Of a stretch of 64,000 bases of DNA, positions 32,701 through 45,854 are shown in pieces; position 1 is the first letter of the stretch, and each line of letters opens with the position of its first letter. The position numbers were made by a program, and so were the translations under genes. A model generated the notes under the pieces. It was not told the DNA's origin and did not search any database. It saw only the letters and a program-made list of their open reading frames with translations. The DNA comes from Bagarius yarrelli (lineage: Eukaryota; Chordata; Actinopteri; Siluriformes; Sisoridae). The DNA lies in NCBI GenBank assembly GCA_005784505.1, contig VCAZ01000074.1, positions 2,867,001-2,931,000 on the forward strand, given 5' to 3'.

Positions 32701-35700
32701 TAGCTTCAGACGTGTGAGATATTGAGAGTCGTTTGATGTGTGGTGGTGTGTGTGTGAGATGAGTTGGGAGCGGTTTCTAAAAAGAGGACAAAAAACTGAG
32801 AATTTTTCACATCTGACTGAAAAAATGAAGCCAGAAAATACTTTCTTTCTTAGACAACCGTGTTTTTGTCTAAGCCTACTACCTTTTTTGTAGTTGCCAG
32901 GTATTTAAAATGTACGCAGAATAACACAAACAGCTCATCAATTATTTTGATGCATATTCTGTGCATATATTTATTTTATGACATAGATTTGATAGAATAT
33001 TATGTTCTGTTCTGATTTGATTATCGATCTATTAATTCCCAACTCTTAACGTTATTCTTTTTTGCTTTCATCAGTTTTCACTGGGTTAAGAAAAGAAACA
33101 TCTGTGCAGAAAATACACAAATTGTTCCTGCTTAAATAATATCAGGCTTAGGCGAAAATCTCTTTTATATAATCATCAAGTATTTCTTATTTAATATATT
33201 TAGACTATGGATAGTACATGTATACAGAGAATTCTTTTAAAAACTTTTATTCAATCCGTCATGGCGAATATTGATTTGTTTATTACGCATACTAGAACAC
33301 ACATACTAGTCCAAGTGGTAGTTCAGTGGTTAAGATCAGGGTTCGAATTCCCAGCAACACCAAGTTGCCACCGCTGGCCCCCTGGGCAGGGCCTTTTACC
33401 CCTAATGGCTTAGCTGTATAAATGATGAATGTAAGTCGCTTTGGATAAGAACGTCTGATAAAAGCCATACATTTAAATGATTTTTTTTAACACATAAATT
33501 AAGCCGCAACTATTTTATTACACGCTAGCACATCTGTATCTGTAAGTGCAGCTTTTCTCAGTTCTAGTACTGAAACACACCGTAACTTCTTAAAGATTTT
33601 TAATAAAAAAATGAGTACATGACTGGATAAATCAATGAACACTAACAAATAGAACAAATAGAACTGATAGTTGTGTTTAAAACTATATTACTGTTAGCAT
33701 GTATGTTATTAAAGGGCAACAATTTAGAGAAATGGTCTATATGGTTATTCACTGTTTTTGTATGCATTTGCTGTAATTTGGACAAAAATGACTTACTTTG
33801 GTTTATTCCTTCTTCTTAGGGTTTGACTGGACCCATAGGAGACATCGGCCCAATTGGCCAAGTTGGACAGAAAGTAAGTCAGATTAACTACTTAGCTTTT
33901 TATTTAATAGATAGCCGTAGACCAGGGGTGGGAAATCTTGGTCCTGGAGGGTCGGGGTGTCCTGTACAGTTTCGCTCCAACCTAATCAAACACACCTGAA
34001 CCAACTAATCAAGATCTTGCTAAGTACACCTTAACCTAACAGGTAGGTATGTGGAAGCAAGTTGGAGCTAAACTTTGCAGGACACCCCGACCCACGAGGA
34101 CCGAGCTTGCCCACCCCTGCCATAGACAGGTAGGTCTGCATCTAGACTTTTCTTTGTTCTGGCACCCAGATGGTGGAATAAACTTCCCATTAATGTCAGA
34201 TCAGCAGAATTACTGGCTGTCCTCAAGAGACAGCTGCTCTTTCAACAGTTTTTGTGGGTTGTTACACTTTAATTTGTGATCTAATGTACCAGGATTTAAC
34301 TGTTCAATGATGGGACTTTTGTATGTTGCTCTTATCCACAAAAGAGCTTTGAATGTCGCTCTGGATAAGATGCTAGTCTGTTAAATGCTGTAAATGTAAA
34401 TAAATGATAAGCTCAAATTTTGCCTCTGTCCCCATAAAAAGAATGTCTATAAATGTCCCTTTCCCACAAACAAGAATACTCTTTTTTTGTTAGGGGTCTT
34501 TTTTGAGACACAATAACTCAATACATGGCTGCATGTTGTTAACATATTATCGCAAAAGACAAATTGTAACATTTGTGGTCTGATTTAGGGAGAGCCGGGT
34601 AAACCTGGACCTCGGGGAGAAGCTGTAAGTATGAAAAAAAAATCGTAAAATATTTACATTCAATAATTTTCTACTCATTACTGAAAAGTACTGAACGCAA
34701 TCATCATAATTAAGACTGGAGTAAATTCAATGCCAAACTTTGTGTCTGTTCCTATTATTGCTCAATGTTGTGTTTAATCCTCAGCTATTTTGGTTTTTAT
34801 ATATTTATATAAACACATTTGTAAAGAACAATCCTAAGGTCGTATGTAAAACCGAACACAATTTCTCAACTCATCTTTTCTTTCTAGGGACTCGGGCCTG
34901 ACGGACCCCTGGTGAGATTTACTCGTGTTCCGCTGAATTATTGTTGAGAACTTTTCTGCCATTGACTATAAACTGTTTTTTACACAATAGACTCAGCAGC
35001 TTGTATGATTTGTTTTTATTTGCAGGGACCACCGGGTCCTGGTGGACTACCGGGTGTTCTTGGTAAAGTTGGACCTCCTGTAAGTAACTTTTTTTTTGCC
35101 TTAAACTGATTTTCGATTTGGTTTTTTTTGCACTAAATTAGATTTCCTGACAAAAATATGTACAGTTTAAATATAAATATCAATATGTTTATTAAAAATA
35201 CTGAATTGAGATTTATAATTAAATCAAATAAACTTTTTTTTCCTACTGTTTTCTGCTACAAACCAGTAAATAATTCCTGACTATTCACCAATACATAAGA
35301 AGTTACCTAATATATAAAATATTCAAATGAATTAGTTAATATAATTAAAATAGTTTATGCTTATTGAAACATACATGTTTTTTTTTTTGTTTTTTTTTAT
35401 AATAGGGATCCATGGGTGTCAGAGGACCCCAAGGACCCCAGGGGCCGCAAGGACCTCGAGTAAGTATCTTTATTTTCAGGAAAGACATACTCTAAACATC
35501 GGAGGTATACATTCTCAACAAATTTCTAGGTTACAGCGGATCTGGTAGAACTTTTATCGCAAACTAACATTCAATAGAAAAAGATAGAGAAAACATTTGT
35601 TGCTAGTTTGATTAACTAAATTTGTCTTTATTATATTTATTTAGCTATAAATAGCTATACTATAAGTAAGTAAAAACAGGGTAACCAGAAAAAAGAAACT

Positions 35701-38700
35701 AAAAAAAACCTGTTACAGGTACTAGTGGTTACATCATGACTAATAATAGCACTAATAATGATTTTAAATATAATAATAAATAAAGTGGGTTAGTTTTAAA
35801 CTCGACAGTGCAGTGCCTTCCTTGTTTATTTAGAGGGGGGATGTAGAGAATGTGTGCTGTATGTGATGGCTAAGGGTTCTTTCGTTACAAACTGCCACGT
35901 GATGTCATTTGGGTCTTTTTAAGGAAGTTTTCCTAATCAGTTTGTTGGCTTAATAGTGTATTATTTCATATCCAAAATTATGATAAGTATTAAATATAAA
36001 ACCTGATTTTTTTAATAATCTAAGATACCATATTTTTGTCAATATACAGTATATAATAATAAGAAGACGATTATATAAGGAGAAAGCCTATATTTATAAA
36101 ATGTACAGTACATTACAGTAAAATTACATATTAATTGTGAATGTCTTTATTTGTCACATAGACTGTACAGCACAGTGAAATTTGTTTCTTCTCATATCCC
36201 AGTTTAGAAAGTTGGGGTCAGGGCAGGAAGGGTTAAGGAGCAAACAGTGGCAGGCTGGCGGTGGTGGGGCTTGAACCCATGTCCTCCTGGTCTTCCAATC
36301 AACAACTTAGTGCCTTAACCATTTAGGGTAACCCATAGTAATACCAGAAATGTAAAACAATTCTAATGAAAGAAATACAGTTGGGATAAATTGCCTATGT
36401 TATAATAAAGTTTTGGTGACAAAGCTATTTTATTAGGTTCTGTGTATCAGTTCATCGATAAGGGAAAAAAACAACAAACTCTGTAGATTCTGTCGATCCA
36501 GACATTTAAATTAATACTTTATTAATTAAATAAATACACGGGGATTTTAATCAGTATGTCTATAAGTAAAACAATTGCTTACATGGCTAGACAAATTTCT
36601 ATTTTTAAAATAGATATAATAATGTGTAGCTTTTCTGTTACTTGTTAAAACACATCATTTGAAACTTGCTTAACAGACACCCCTCTTTGGGTTTTAGGGT
36701 GCTGCTGGTATACTGGGTGGTACTACGGAACTGGTAAAATATTTTTTTTGTATTAAAATTTTTACTATGCAATTTGTAAAAAGGAAACAATTGCTTTTAA
36801 TAAGTGCCTATTAATTATTTCGCTTGCTTTTTTAGTGCCCTAATGCATGTCCACCTGGTACACCTGGCCATCCTGGACTACCTGGCATGAAAGTAAGCAA
36901 TACAAAGATTCCATCAAGCAAATAATTTTTATTTTATATTAAAAGTATTTTTAATATTTGATATATTGAAATGTCAAAAGTGTAAAGTTTTCACTGCATT
37001 ACTTTATCTACACATCACAATGCTGTTACTTTGACAGGGCCACAAAGGTGTAAAGGGCGACGCTGGAGAGCCCGGTAAACAAGGCCACATGGTAAACATT
37101 TATCTGAGTCATTTTATTTTTCAAATATCCCAAAAGTCCAAACTTTTCTGGAATTCGGGTTGTTTTTGATGCATCCACTTATTATTTCTTGTCTCCTTTT
37201 TATGCATTACCCTTTTTTTAGTATACTTTCATATGTTACTTTTAATTTTTGTTGCTATTTTTCTAAGTAAAAAAAAAAGAATTTATGCCAAAAGAAATGT
37301 GGCTTTAAATGCCATAAAATAAATGACACACTTTTGCATTAGGGAGAAATCGGAGAGCAGGGTGCCCCAGGAGAGGTCGGATCCCCCGGCCCTACGGTGA
37401 GTGCCCTAAACTCTTTATTGCGTTTATAGCTTTTATAACATATATAATATTGTATAAGACAGAAATCACAAACCTGTCTTTTTCTTCTTAGGGTCCACAA
37501 GGAATTCTAGGTGCTACAGGGATTATGGGTCGTAAAGGAGAAATGGCAAGTATAGGGTTAAAATACTTTAAATCCAACCTATATTTAACACTGTATATAT
37601 ACATGGAAGGCATCTTAAGGTAAAAGTAATAAATATGGCAATATTATGTCATGCCGTGTTGCATGCTGGGACGCCGCCACCATTTTTAGAGTATCACGCT
37701 CGATCATTTATGCAGATACATCTTTGTTTTGACAGCGAGATAATAAAGAAAAAAAAGAAAAACTGTCTGAAACGGACAAATAAAATGTCATCACCAAACA
37801 ACGGTATTGTTAAAAATGAAAAACAATTAATAACATTCATCCAGATGAATTGCCAGCACAAATATGGAATTCAGATCCCGATACAGCGCAACCACTCACA
37901 CATCCGGACATCATAACAACAGCATGTCATGCTGACAAAAAACACTTACGCAAAATAAACCATGGTTTTTACTACAATAAACACATTTACTGTGGTATTT
38001 ATGTGCCCATACAAATAGTCATCAATGCGTCAAAGAAAAAAAATCAATTATAAAATTGGTTCACTATAATAAAACCTAGGCTAATTTTCATAAGGGGGAA
38101 CTTCATAAAATCAGCATATTGTGGTTTTACATTCACCTGTTTTTTCCCAGATTTCATCAATTACTACACTCACACACACAAACCCTCAGTTTCACAGGTT
38201 TAAGGAAAGTCCCAGACTCAGTTGCATGCTTCATCTGCCGTAACTAAAAACAACTTTTACTGATAAATTTCAAAATTAATCAGTGTCATTGTTTTGTCTC
38301 AAGATGCACTTCGGTATTGTGTTGTTTGCATCTTGGAAAATGGAAAAAATTGATTGTATTTTTTGTTTTTTTCCCTGAATGACGGTGTGACTTACTGTTG
38401 CAATTCTTGTAGTGTAATGTAGCGGGAATAACCTAACATGGTAAAAATTTCCAAAATCGTAAAAGAATGTCATCAATTTGCATCGAACACACTAGCAGAA
38501 AACCAGCCCGATCCTCCCAGTATGCCGTATACCACAAAGATTACCCAGAATTCAACACGACATGATGTCAGCTTCACATTCTCAATTGTCAGCATAATCT
38601 TCTTTCAGCTTTTCTGCCCCAAAAGGCACATGTATTAGGAGTTGTTTTTTTGATTATCTATAAGATTTCAGAGAGATTTAATAAACCCGTCTTCCAATTC

Positions 38701-41700
38701 TTCCAGGGACCTCGAGGCAATGATGGAGATCCAGGTCTTCAGGGGGTTATGGGTGCCACTGTAAGTTTTAATGACACTGAATTCTTTTATTTACCTAAAC
38801 CATTTTAATTTATATTGCATAAGTGTCATAATTATGACAAATATGTGTTTCATTTTACAGGGTGATCAAGGCCAGAGAGGTTTAATGGGAGAGGCTGGTG
38901 CTAAAGGAGAACAGGTACATATGAGGACTGGAAATGTATTAATCGGTAGAAAACTCAGTATTCTTTGCACTCTAAATGAAAATCTTATGGGTCCAAAGTA
39001 TTAATACTGTATTTTATTCAGAGTTGCTTAAATAAAACATTCAACATACTTTGCTACTCTAACTATAGTATGTGCTGTAGAGTCTAATTCTATTAGCATT
39101 ATCATGATAGACTATCAGTGGTGGAAAGAGTACTCAAAAACATGTACAAGTTAGTGCTTATACCATTCCATTGCTAAAATTATACTCAGTTACAAGTAAA
39201 ACGACTGGTGTTAGAATTTCAACACCATGAGTACAAAGAACTCTTCTCAAAAAGTACTCGTGGTACTAATTACTTTTCATTTGGAAATATTTTTTAAATT
39301 ATCCTCAATAAGACAAGTTTTTTAAATCAGTATATGTATATTGGACATTGGGGACGTTTAATACGACTCAGAAAAACAACGATTCGTTACACCTCTTAAA
39401 GGGAGAGCCTGGTCCTAGAGGAGAACAGGTACATATGTGCACTGGACATGTATTAATCGATGGAAAACTCAGTATTATTTGCACTCTGAGAATCGTATAG
39501 GTCCAAAGTATTAGTGATATAATAATACAATACCGCTTGTATACGGAAAACACAGCAGAGCCGATGGCAAACAACCTTCACACTGTACTACCATGTTGCT
39601 TAGTTTTTCGGTCCGAATAAAGGTTTTTATTGGTTTAATACAGTTGGGTATCTTTATTGGCCAGTGAAATGCTGGACTACGGTTTTAATATTAATTCAAA
39701 TTGTTGACATGCACATTAACAAATAGAAATAAAAAAAAAGAACTGGAGTAGATAACTTAGCTACATTTTCTATTTATGCAATATAAATACTGCACAATAA
39801 TAAAAGCAACAAAACAACAACAATAATGCAAGTTGTTGTGATTTGTTATATCCACCCCTGTACACTATACACAATTGTTAGGTTAAGTTGTATAAATGCA
39901 TAAAAAAACTTTTAGTAACAGAAAAAATTTTAATGTTTAATGTTAATGTTTTATTTATCATTAAGCTATAATATATTTAAGGTATATATATATATATATA
40001 TATTTATTCTGTCGCATTATGCTAAAAATAAATTTGTTTATGCAGCTGTGGCTGGAATTATGGGTTTTTTTTTCAGGGACCCCAAGGAGGAAGAGGAATC
40101 ACTGGTCTTCCAGGACCAAAGGGTGATAGTGTAAGTATGGCGAACTTAGTTAAATTTCTTTATATGTCACACAGCTGTTCTTTATTAGACCACTGTGTCC
40201 CAACTGCAATCATCTTCATTAAAGTTGCAGTAATCCATATAATTTATGGACATACACTATTCAATCTATATAGTTTATAGCAAAATCATATGCCTACAGC
40301 ATACAATTATGAGTGTGGGTAGCATGGTGGCTTAGCGGTTAGCACTGTTGCCCCACAGCAAGAAGGTTTGTATACCTTGCACAGGTCTTACGGTGTGGAG
40401 TTTGCATGTTTCTGTGTTTTTTCTCTGGGTTCTCCGGTTTCCTCCTACAGTCCAAAAACATGTATGTTAGATTGATTCTTAATTACTTATGAGGTGCCCT
40501 GTGATGGATTGGTGATCTGTCCAGGGTGACCCCTGCCTTTCACCCAATGACAGCTGGAAAAGACTTCCCATGACTCTGATTAGGAATAAGCAGGTATAGA
40601 CAATGGATGGATGGATGGATGGATGGAATAATGAGCGTCAACTTTGTGGCAATCTTTTGGTCAAGGGGTGGTCAAGTTTCCACACTTTTCGGCTCATGTG
40701 TGTATGGCTTCTCCAGGTTATTTCAGTTATTTCAGCTAAATGAATATACAATCTGAGGTTGAACAGAGAGACACTGTATTAATTGTTCGAGTGCAAGTAT
40801 TACAGTACTATTCCAACTAGACAACATATCATTACATAACCAAAAATATATATTGTTTTATATTACCTTTGTAAAGTTGTCATATTCTGAAATTTTTGTA
40901 GGATACTTATGTATTAAAGTGGTGGTTTTCAGACCCATACTGTACCGTTGGTCATCAAATCCCTTTAACGTTATTTAATGCTATGTAGCTTGTTTCGTGT
41001 TTACCTGTTATCATTTTATAAAATTAGTAAATAAAGTATTAATTAAGTTTGTTTATCTTTATCTAAACATCACCTACATAACCTGACCAGGCAGGGTGGC
41101 AGGGTATAAAGCAGGGGTGGGCAATCTCGGCCCTGGAGGGACCGAGATTGCCCGACTTGCCTCAACACACTTAGATACGACTTGCCTCAACACACTTACC
41201 TGTAAGTTCTTAAGTATACCTAGCAAGATCTTAATTAGTTAATTCAGGTGTGTTTGACTAGGGTTGGAGCTAAACTCAACACGACACCAGCCCTCTAGGA
41301 CTGAGATTGCCCACCCCTGGTGAAAAGCAACAATCTGAAATAATCAAAAAGGTGTAAGAAACTCAACAAGGGACTGATGGATGGAGCTGTCATTTTTAGA
41401 TTTATCTTTAGTCCCAGTTTGCAACCAACCATTGCCAACACCATTGTTTCCAACAGATTAAGGAACAAGAGGTGGTAAATTTGCCAATATCTAAAATTCC
41501 CCAAAATCGATTTTAGTTAAAAATTAATTACTGAGGGAGAGTTAATAAACATCCTTTTAATTAAATATCAAAAAGATTTAAGGTAAATTTCTTCAGTGAT
41601 TAATGTTTCTATGTGAAACCTTTCATTTTACAAATCATTTCATTGTTAATTTCAGGGTTTATCCGGTGTCGATGGTCGTGACGGAATTCCTGGATTACCT

Positions 41701-44700
41701 GGAGCTAAGGTACATTAATAGCCTTGGTTTAAATATTAAATATAGCAGATTACATGATGACACATGACATTTGCGTCTGAAATATTTTTAATAAGACTCA
41801 GCAAACTACATTGTATACAGGGCAGCCCTGGGAAACCTGGAACCCCTGGAGAGGTTGGACTTCAAGGACTACCGGTAAGTTTCAGAAAAAAACCTGAATG
41901 ACCTATAAGACTTTTATTTACAACATGGATACACAAATAAAAAATAAGAAATTGTTTTTGCAAGTGAATATACTGCAAAACACTTACACCCCCTAAAGGC
42001 TTGGGCCGGCGCTGTACCCACCTTTATTAACTAATGTAAAGTCAAATTCTTCACAATCGCAAATCAGTATGTAAATTTGTACAATTATAGTCACAAAAAT
42101 CTAGTACTGGTGGCCAGTGGGTTTTGGTGGCCAGTGAGTTCTGTGCGCTCTATTAAGGCAGACAGAATTCAAGTGACTTGTTGTGATGTAGATAGGTATG
42201 CTGTACAGGTCAAAATAGATTAAAATAGCAACAAATGCTAAGTGTTTAAAGTTTATTACATTTGGCGCAGTAATTATGCTTATTTGTAAAACTGGGAATT
42301 CATTTTTTTACATTACACAGAATAACACATTTATCACAGGGACAAACGAAAAAGATTGATGTAACGTTTTTAAATGTTGATAATGCCACATGAATTTGTT
42401 TCTGTAGGGCTTAACAGGAGTTACGGGGCCAAAGGGAACTTCTGGTGAAAAGGTGAGGAATATACTTGGATATATATTTATGTTATTTACAAGCCATTCT
42501 AAATATAGTTCATATACTGTAGTATGATCGAAAAGTTGCTTTAATATTTAAAGTGTTAATTGTAGAAGTAAAATCTTCATTTTATTTTTTGTTAGTTGGT
42601 ACCTCATTTTAAGTTCTGAATATCATGGTGCAGTTTTTTTAATGCTTATGGAACGTTTCTCTTGCTGCTAAAAGGTGAACATGATTTTTGCCAAGTAGGA
42701 TGTGATTGGATCAACATTTTAATCAACCAATTGTAAACATCTGATGTCATCAGTGTGTGTCGACTAAACCTTCCTTAATTTATGCGTGACCCCGAAAAAG
42801 GGTATAGAAGATGATTGTATAAATGAGATTGTCCAGATCAATTGCTAGCTAAATAGTACTAGATATTTAAATGTGTTAGGTTTGATCTTTTTGGTGAACT
42901 AGAATTACAGTGAGGTTGAACTCTATATAACTACATAGTAAACTCTGATAATTCAAACCTATATCAGCAAATTTATAGGACAAACGGCAATAAATGACCA
43001 TGCCTTCAGTGCCGCCAAACACTATGCTTTTTGCTGCTATTAGGTCATATAATATACGTTGCAATGTCTCGGACCGAGAAAATTTTGGAAACCGAGATTC
43101 CCTGGCTCACAACTTGTCAGTATGAAACAATAATAATAAATTTTGCAGAGAAAAGGTGGGTTTGTTAAATAGGTGTGAAAATTCTGCTGATAAGATTTTA
43201 ACCCCCTGATGTGGAAGTTTTAGTTATAATAAATATAGTAAATTGTTGGAATTCTGGCAAACTGCATTAAAACATTACACTACATTGTGTTGCCTAACAA
43301 TTTAGGCACAATATTATGTTTAATAAATTTGATTGCATTTAACAAATGTGATCTTCTGGTCGTAGGGCAATGCTGGAGAGCCAGGACTTATTGGAACTAT
43401 AGGATCTGCTGGAAAGCCTGTAAGTTGCCATAAAAATATTTAATAGTAGAGCAGTTTAAGATGCTCAGCAAAAAATAACCAGATTTCATGTTGGTGAGCA
43501 GGGAGAGCGCGGAACAGAAGGAGAAGTTGGACCTCTTGGCCCTATTGGTGGACCGGTGAGCACTAACTAAAACTCTGTATTATTTCGGCATACCAACTGT
43601 GTATATTATAATTATTATTATTAATAATTTTATTATTTGTTTAGGGAGATAGGGGTGAGCCAGGGCCACTTGGATCTATGGGGAACCCAGGAGCCAGAGT
43701 AAGTGTTTTTTACAACATTTGTCAGACACCCTTATCCAGAGCGACTTACATTTATTTCATTTATACAACTGAGCGATTGAGGGTTATAGAGCCTTGCTCA
43801 AGGGCACCAGCAGTGGTAACTTGGTGGTGCTGGGAAGCAAACCCACAATCTTCCAGTTAGCAGTCCAACACCTTACCATATCTGTGAGGAGTAACATTCT
43901 TTATCTATATCATTACCAACTAACCCAAACAATGATAGCTATTCATTTAACATGATTAGTAAACATTAGTGTAGTCAAAGCCAGTGAATGGATACTTTCT
44001 AATAAAATAATTAGAAAATGTTCAAGGCCATCTGAATATTCAAATGACGTCTTAGATTTTTACATAAAGAAAGGATAAGCATGTTATGCAGGTACTATTT
44101 ATAAAAATAATCATTTCTTTATCTATTACCTGGGACATACCTTCCACTTTATTGCCAAATGTTTGTGGTCATTAGAATCATATGTGTTTTTAAAACTTAT
44201 TCCAGATTTACTTCTATTTTGCTGTTAAATTGAGGTCCATTATTCTATTAGCTTGAATGTGAGATGTTTAGCTTAAATGTGAGATTTGGGTTCATTCAGC
44301 TTCAACAGTATTAGTGAGATCAGACACTAACATCAGATAAGGATGTCTGGGGTGCAGTCGGTGTTCCAGTTCATCCTAAAGGTGTTCAGTGGTGTTAAGA
44401 TCAGGGCTTTGTGCAGTTTTTGAGTGCTATCCAATCATAACACACCATGTGGTAATGGAGATCAGGGGCTTTGTGTATTGTGTTGCTGGAACAGTGTTGG
44501 AGTCTCTCAGTTCCAGTGAAGCATTCTAGACGACTCTGCTTTTTTAAATGTGTAGCAACATTTTGGAGAGGAACCACATATGAATCTGATGGTCAGATGA
44601 CCACAATCCTTTGGCAATATAGTGTATAAATTTTTTATTAGCTGAAGGCTTATTTTTAAAAAACTGAGCATAGTAACTTTCTTAATAATACTTAAATACA

Positions 44701-45823
44701 GGGGTAAAAACCTGAATAAAGGCACTTCTTAGCACCTAACCGGTCAAGGTCACATGTGCAACATTATTTGTACAAAAAACAATAGTAAAATTATAAAAGT
44801 ACACATTGATAAAGTTGAACTGTCAGGGCAATAATTTGTAGATCATGTTGATAAATTTATTTACAACCCTAATATACAGTTTACCTAAAGATTGAAGGTT
44901 GAAAACTACTACTGATATATTAAAATGATCAGAACTTTTATTTAACCCTTTTAAATGTATTTCCAGTGTCAACTGCCCTATAAGAAGTTTTTATTGTGGG
45001 CACTAAAATAAAAAAATAATAAATTCTGGCCTGAATCTTTAGCAGGATATTTTTTTTTCAAAGCTCACTTGCCTTCCACATAATCCAGTGGTAACACAGA
45101 CAAAATTTACTGACTTTTCATTCTACTATTGAAACACTTGCTTAAATTATTTTTTAAAATATTTTTTATATAATGAAAATAATTTTATTTATAAGAACCC
45201 TAAACTTCTACTCTAAAAAAATGTCTGAAGGTGGACAAAATCATCATAAACAACCTTGACTTTTTTAAAATACAGCTACGATATTGTATGCAATTTTTGT
45301 CACTCAAATTATTTTAAGGGGCAGCATGGTGGCTTAGTGGTTCGCACTGTTGCCTCACAGCAAAAAGGTTCCGGGTTTGATTCCCTGGCAGGGGTCTTTC
45401 TTTGGGGAGTTTGAATGTTCTCCCTGTGCTTGCGTGGGTTTCTCCGGGTTTTCCGGTTTCCTCCCACAGTCATGTACATGTATGTTAGATTGATTGGTGA
45501 TTTTAAATTGCCCATAGGAGTGAGTGTGAGTGTGTGTGTGTGTGTGGCCCTGTGATGGACTGCCGACCTGTTTAGGGTGTCCCCCTCCTGCCTTTCGCCC
45601 TTTCAGAGCTGGCTGGACTCCAGCAGATCCCTGTGACCCCGAATTAGGGAATAAGCAGGTATAGAAAATGAATGAATTAATGAATAATTAATTTAATTAA
45701 TATTAAAATTATTTGCAGGGTTCCAAAGGTGATCTTGGTCTTCCTGGGCTCCCTGGATCCCCAGGTGTACCTGGAGAAAAAGGAGAAAGGGTATGAGCAT
45801 ATTAAAATATTTATGATTTTCTA

Positions 45824-45854
<31 letters not shown>

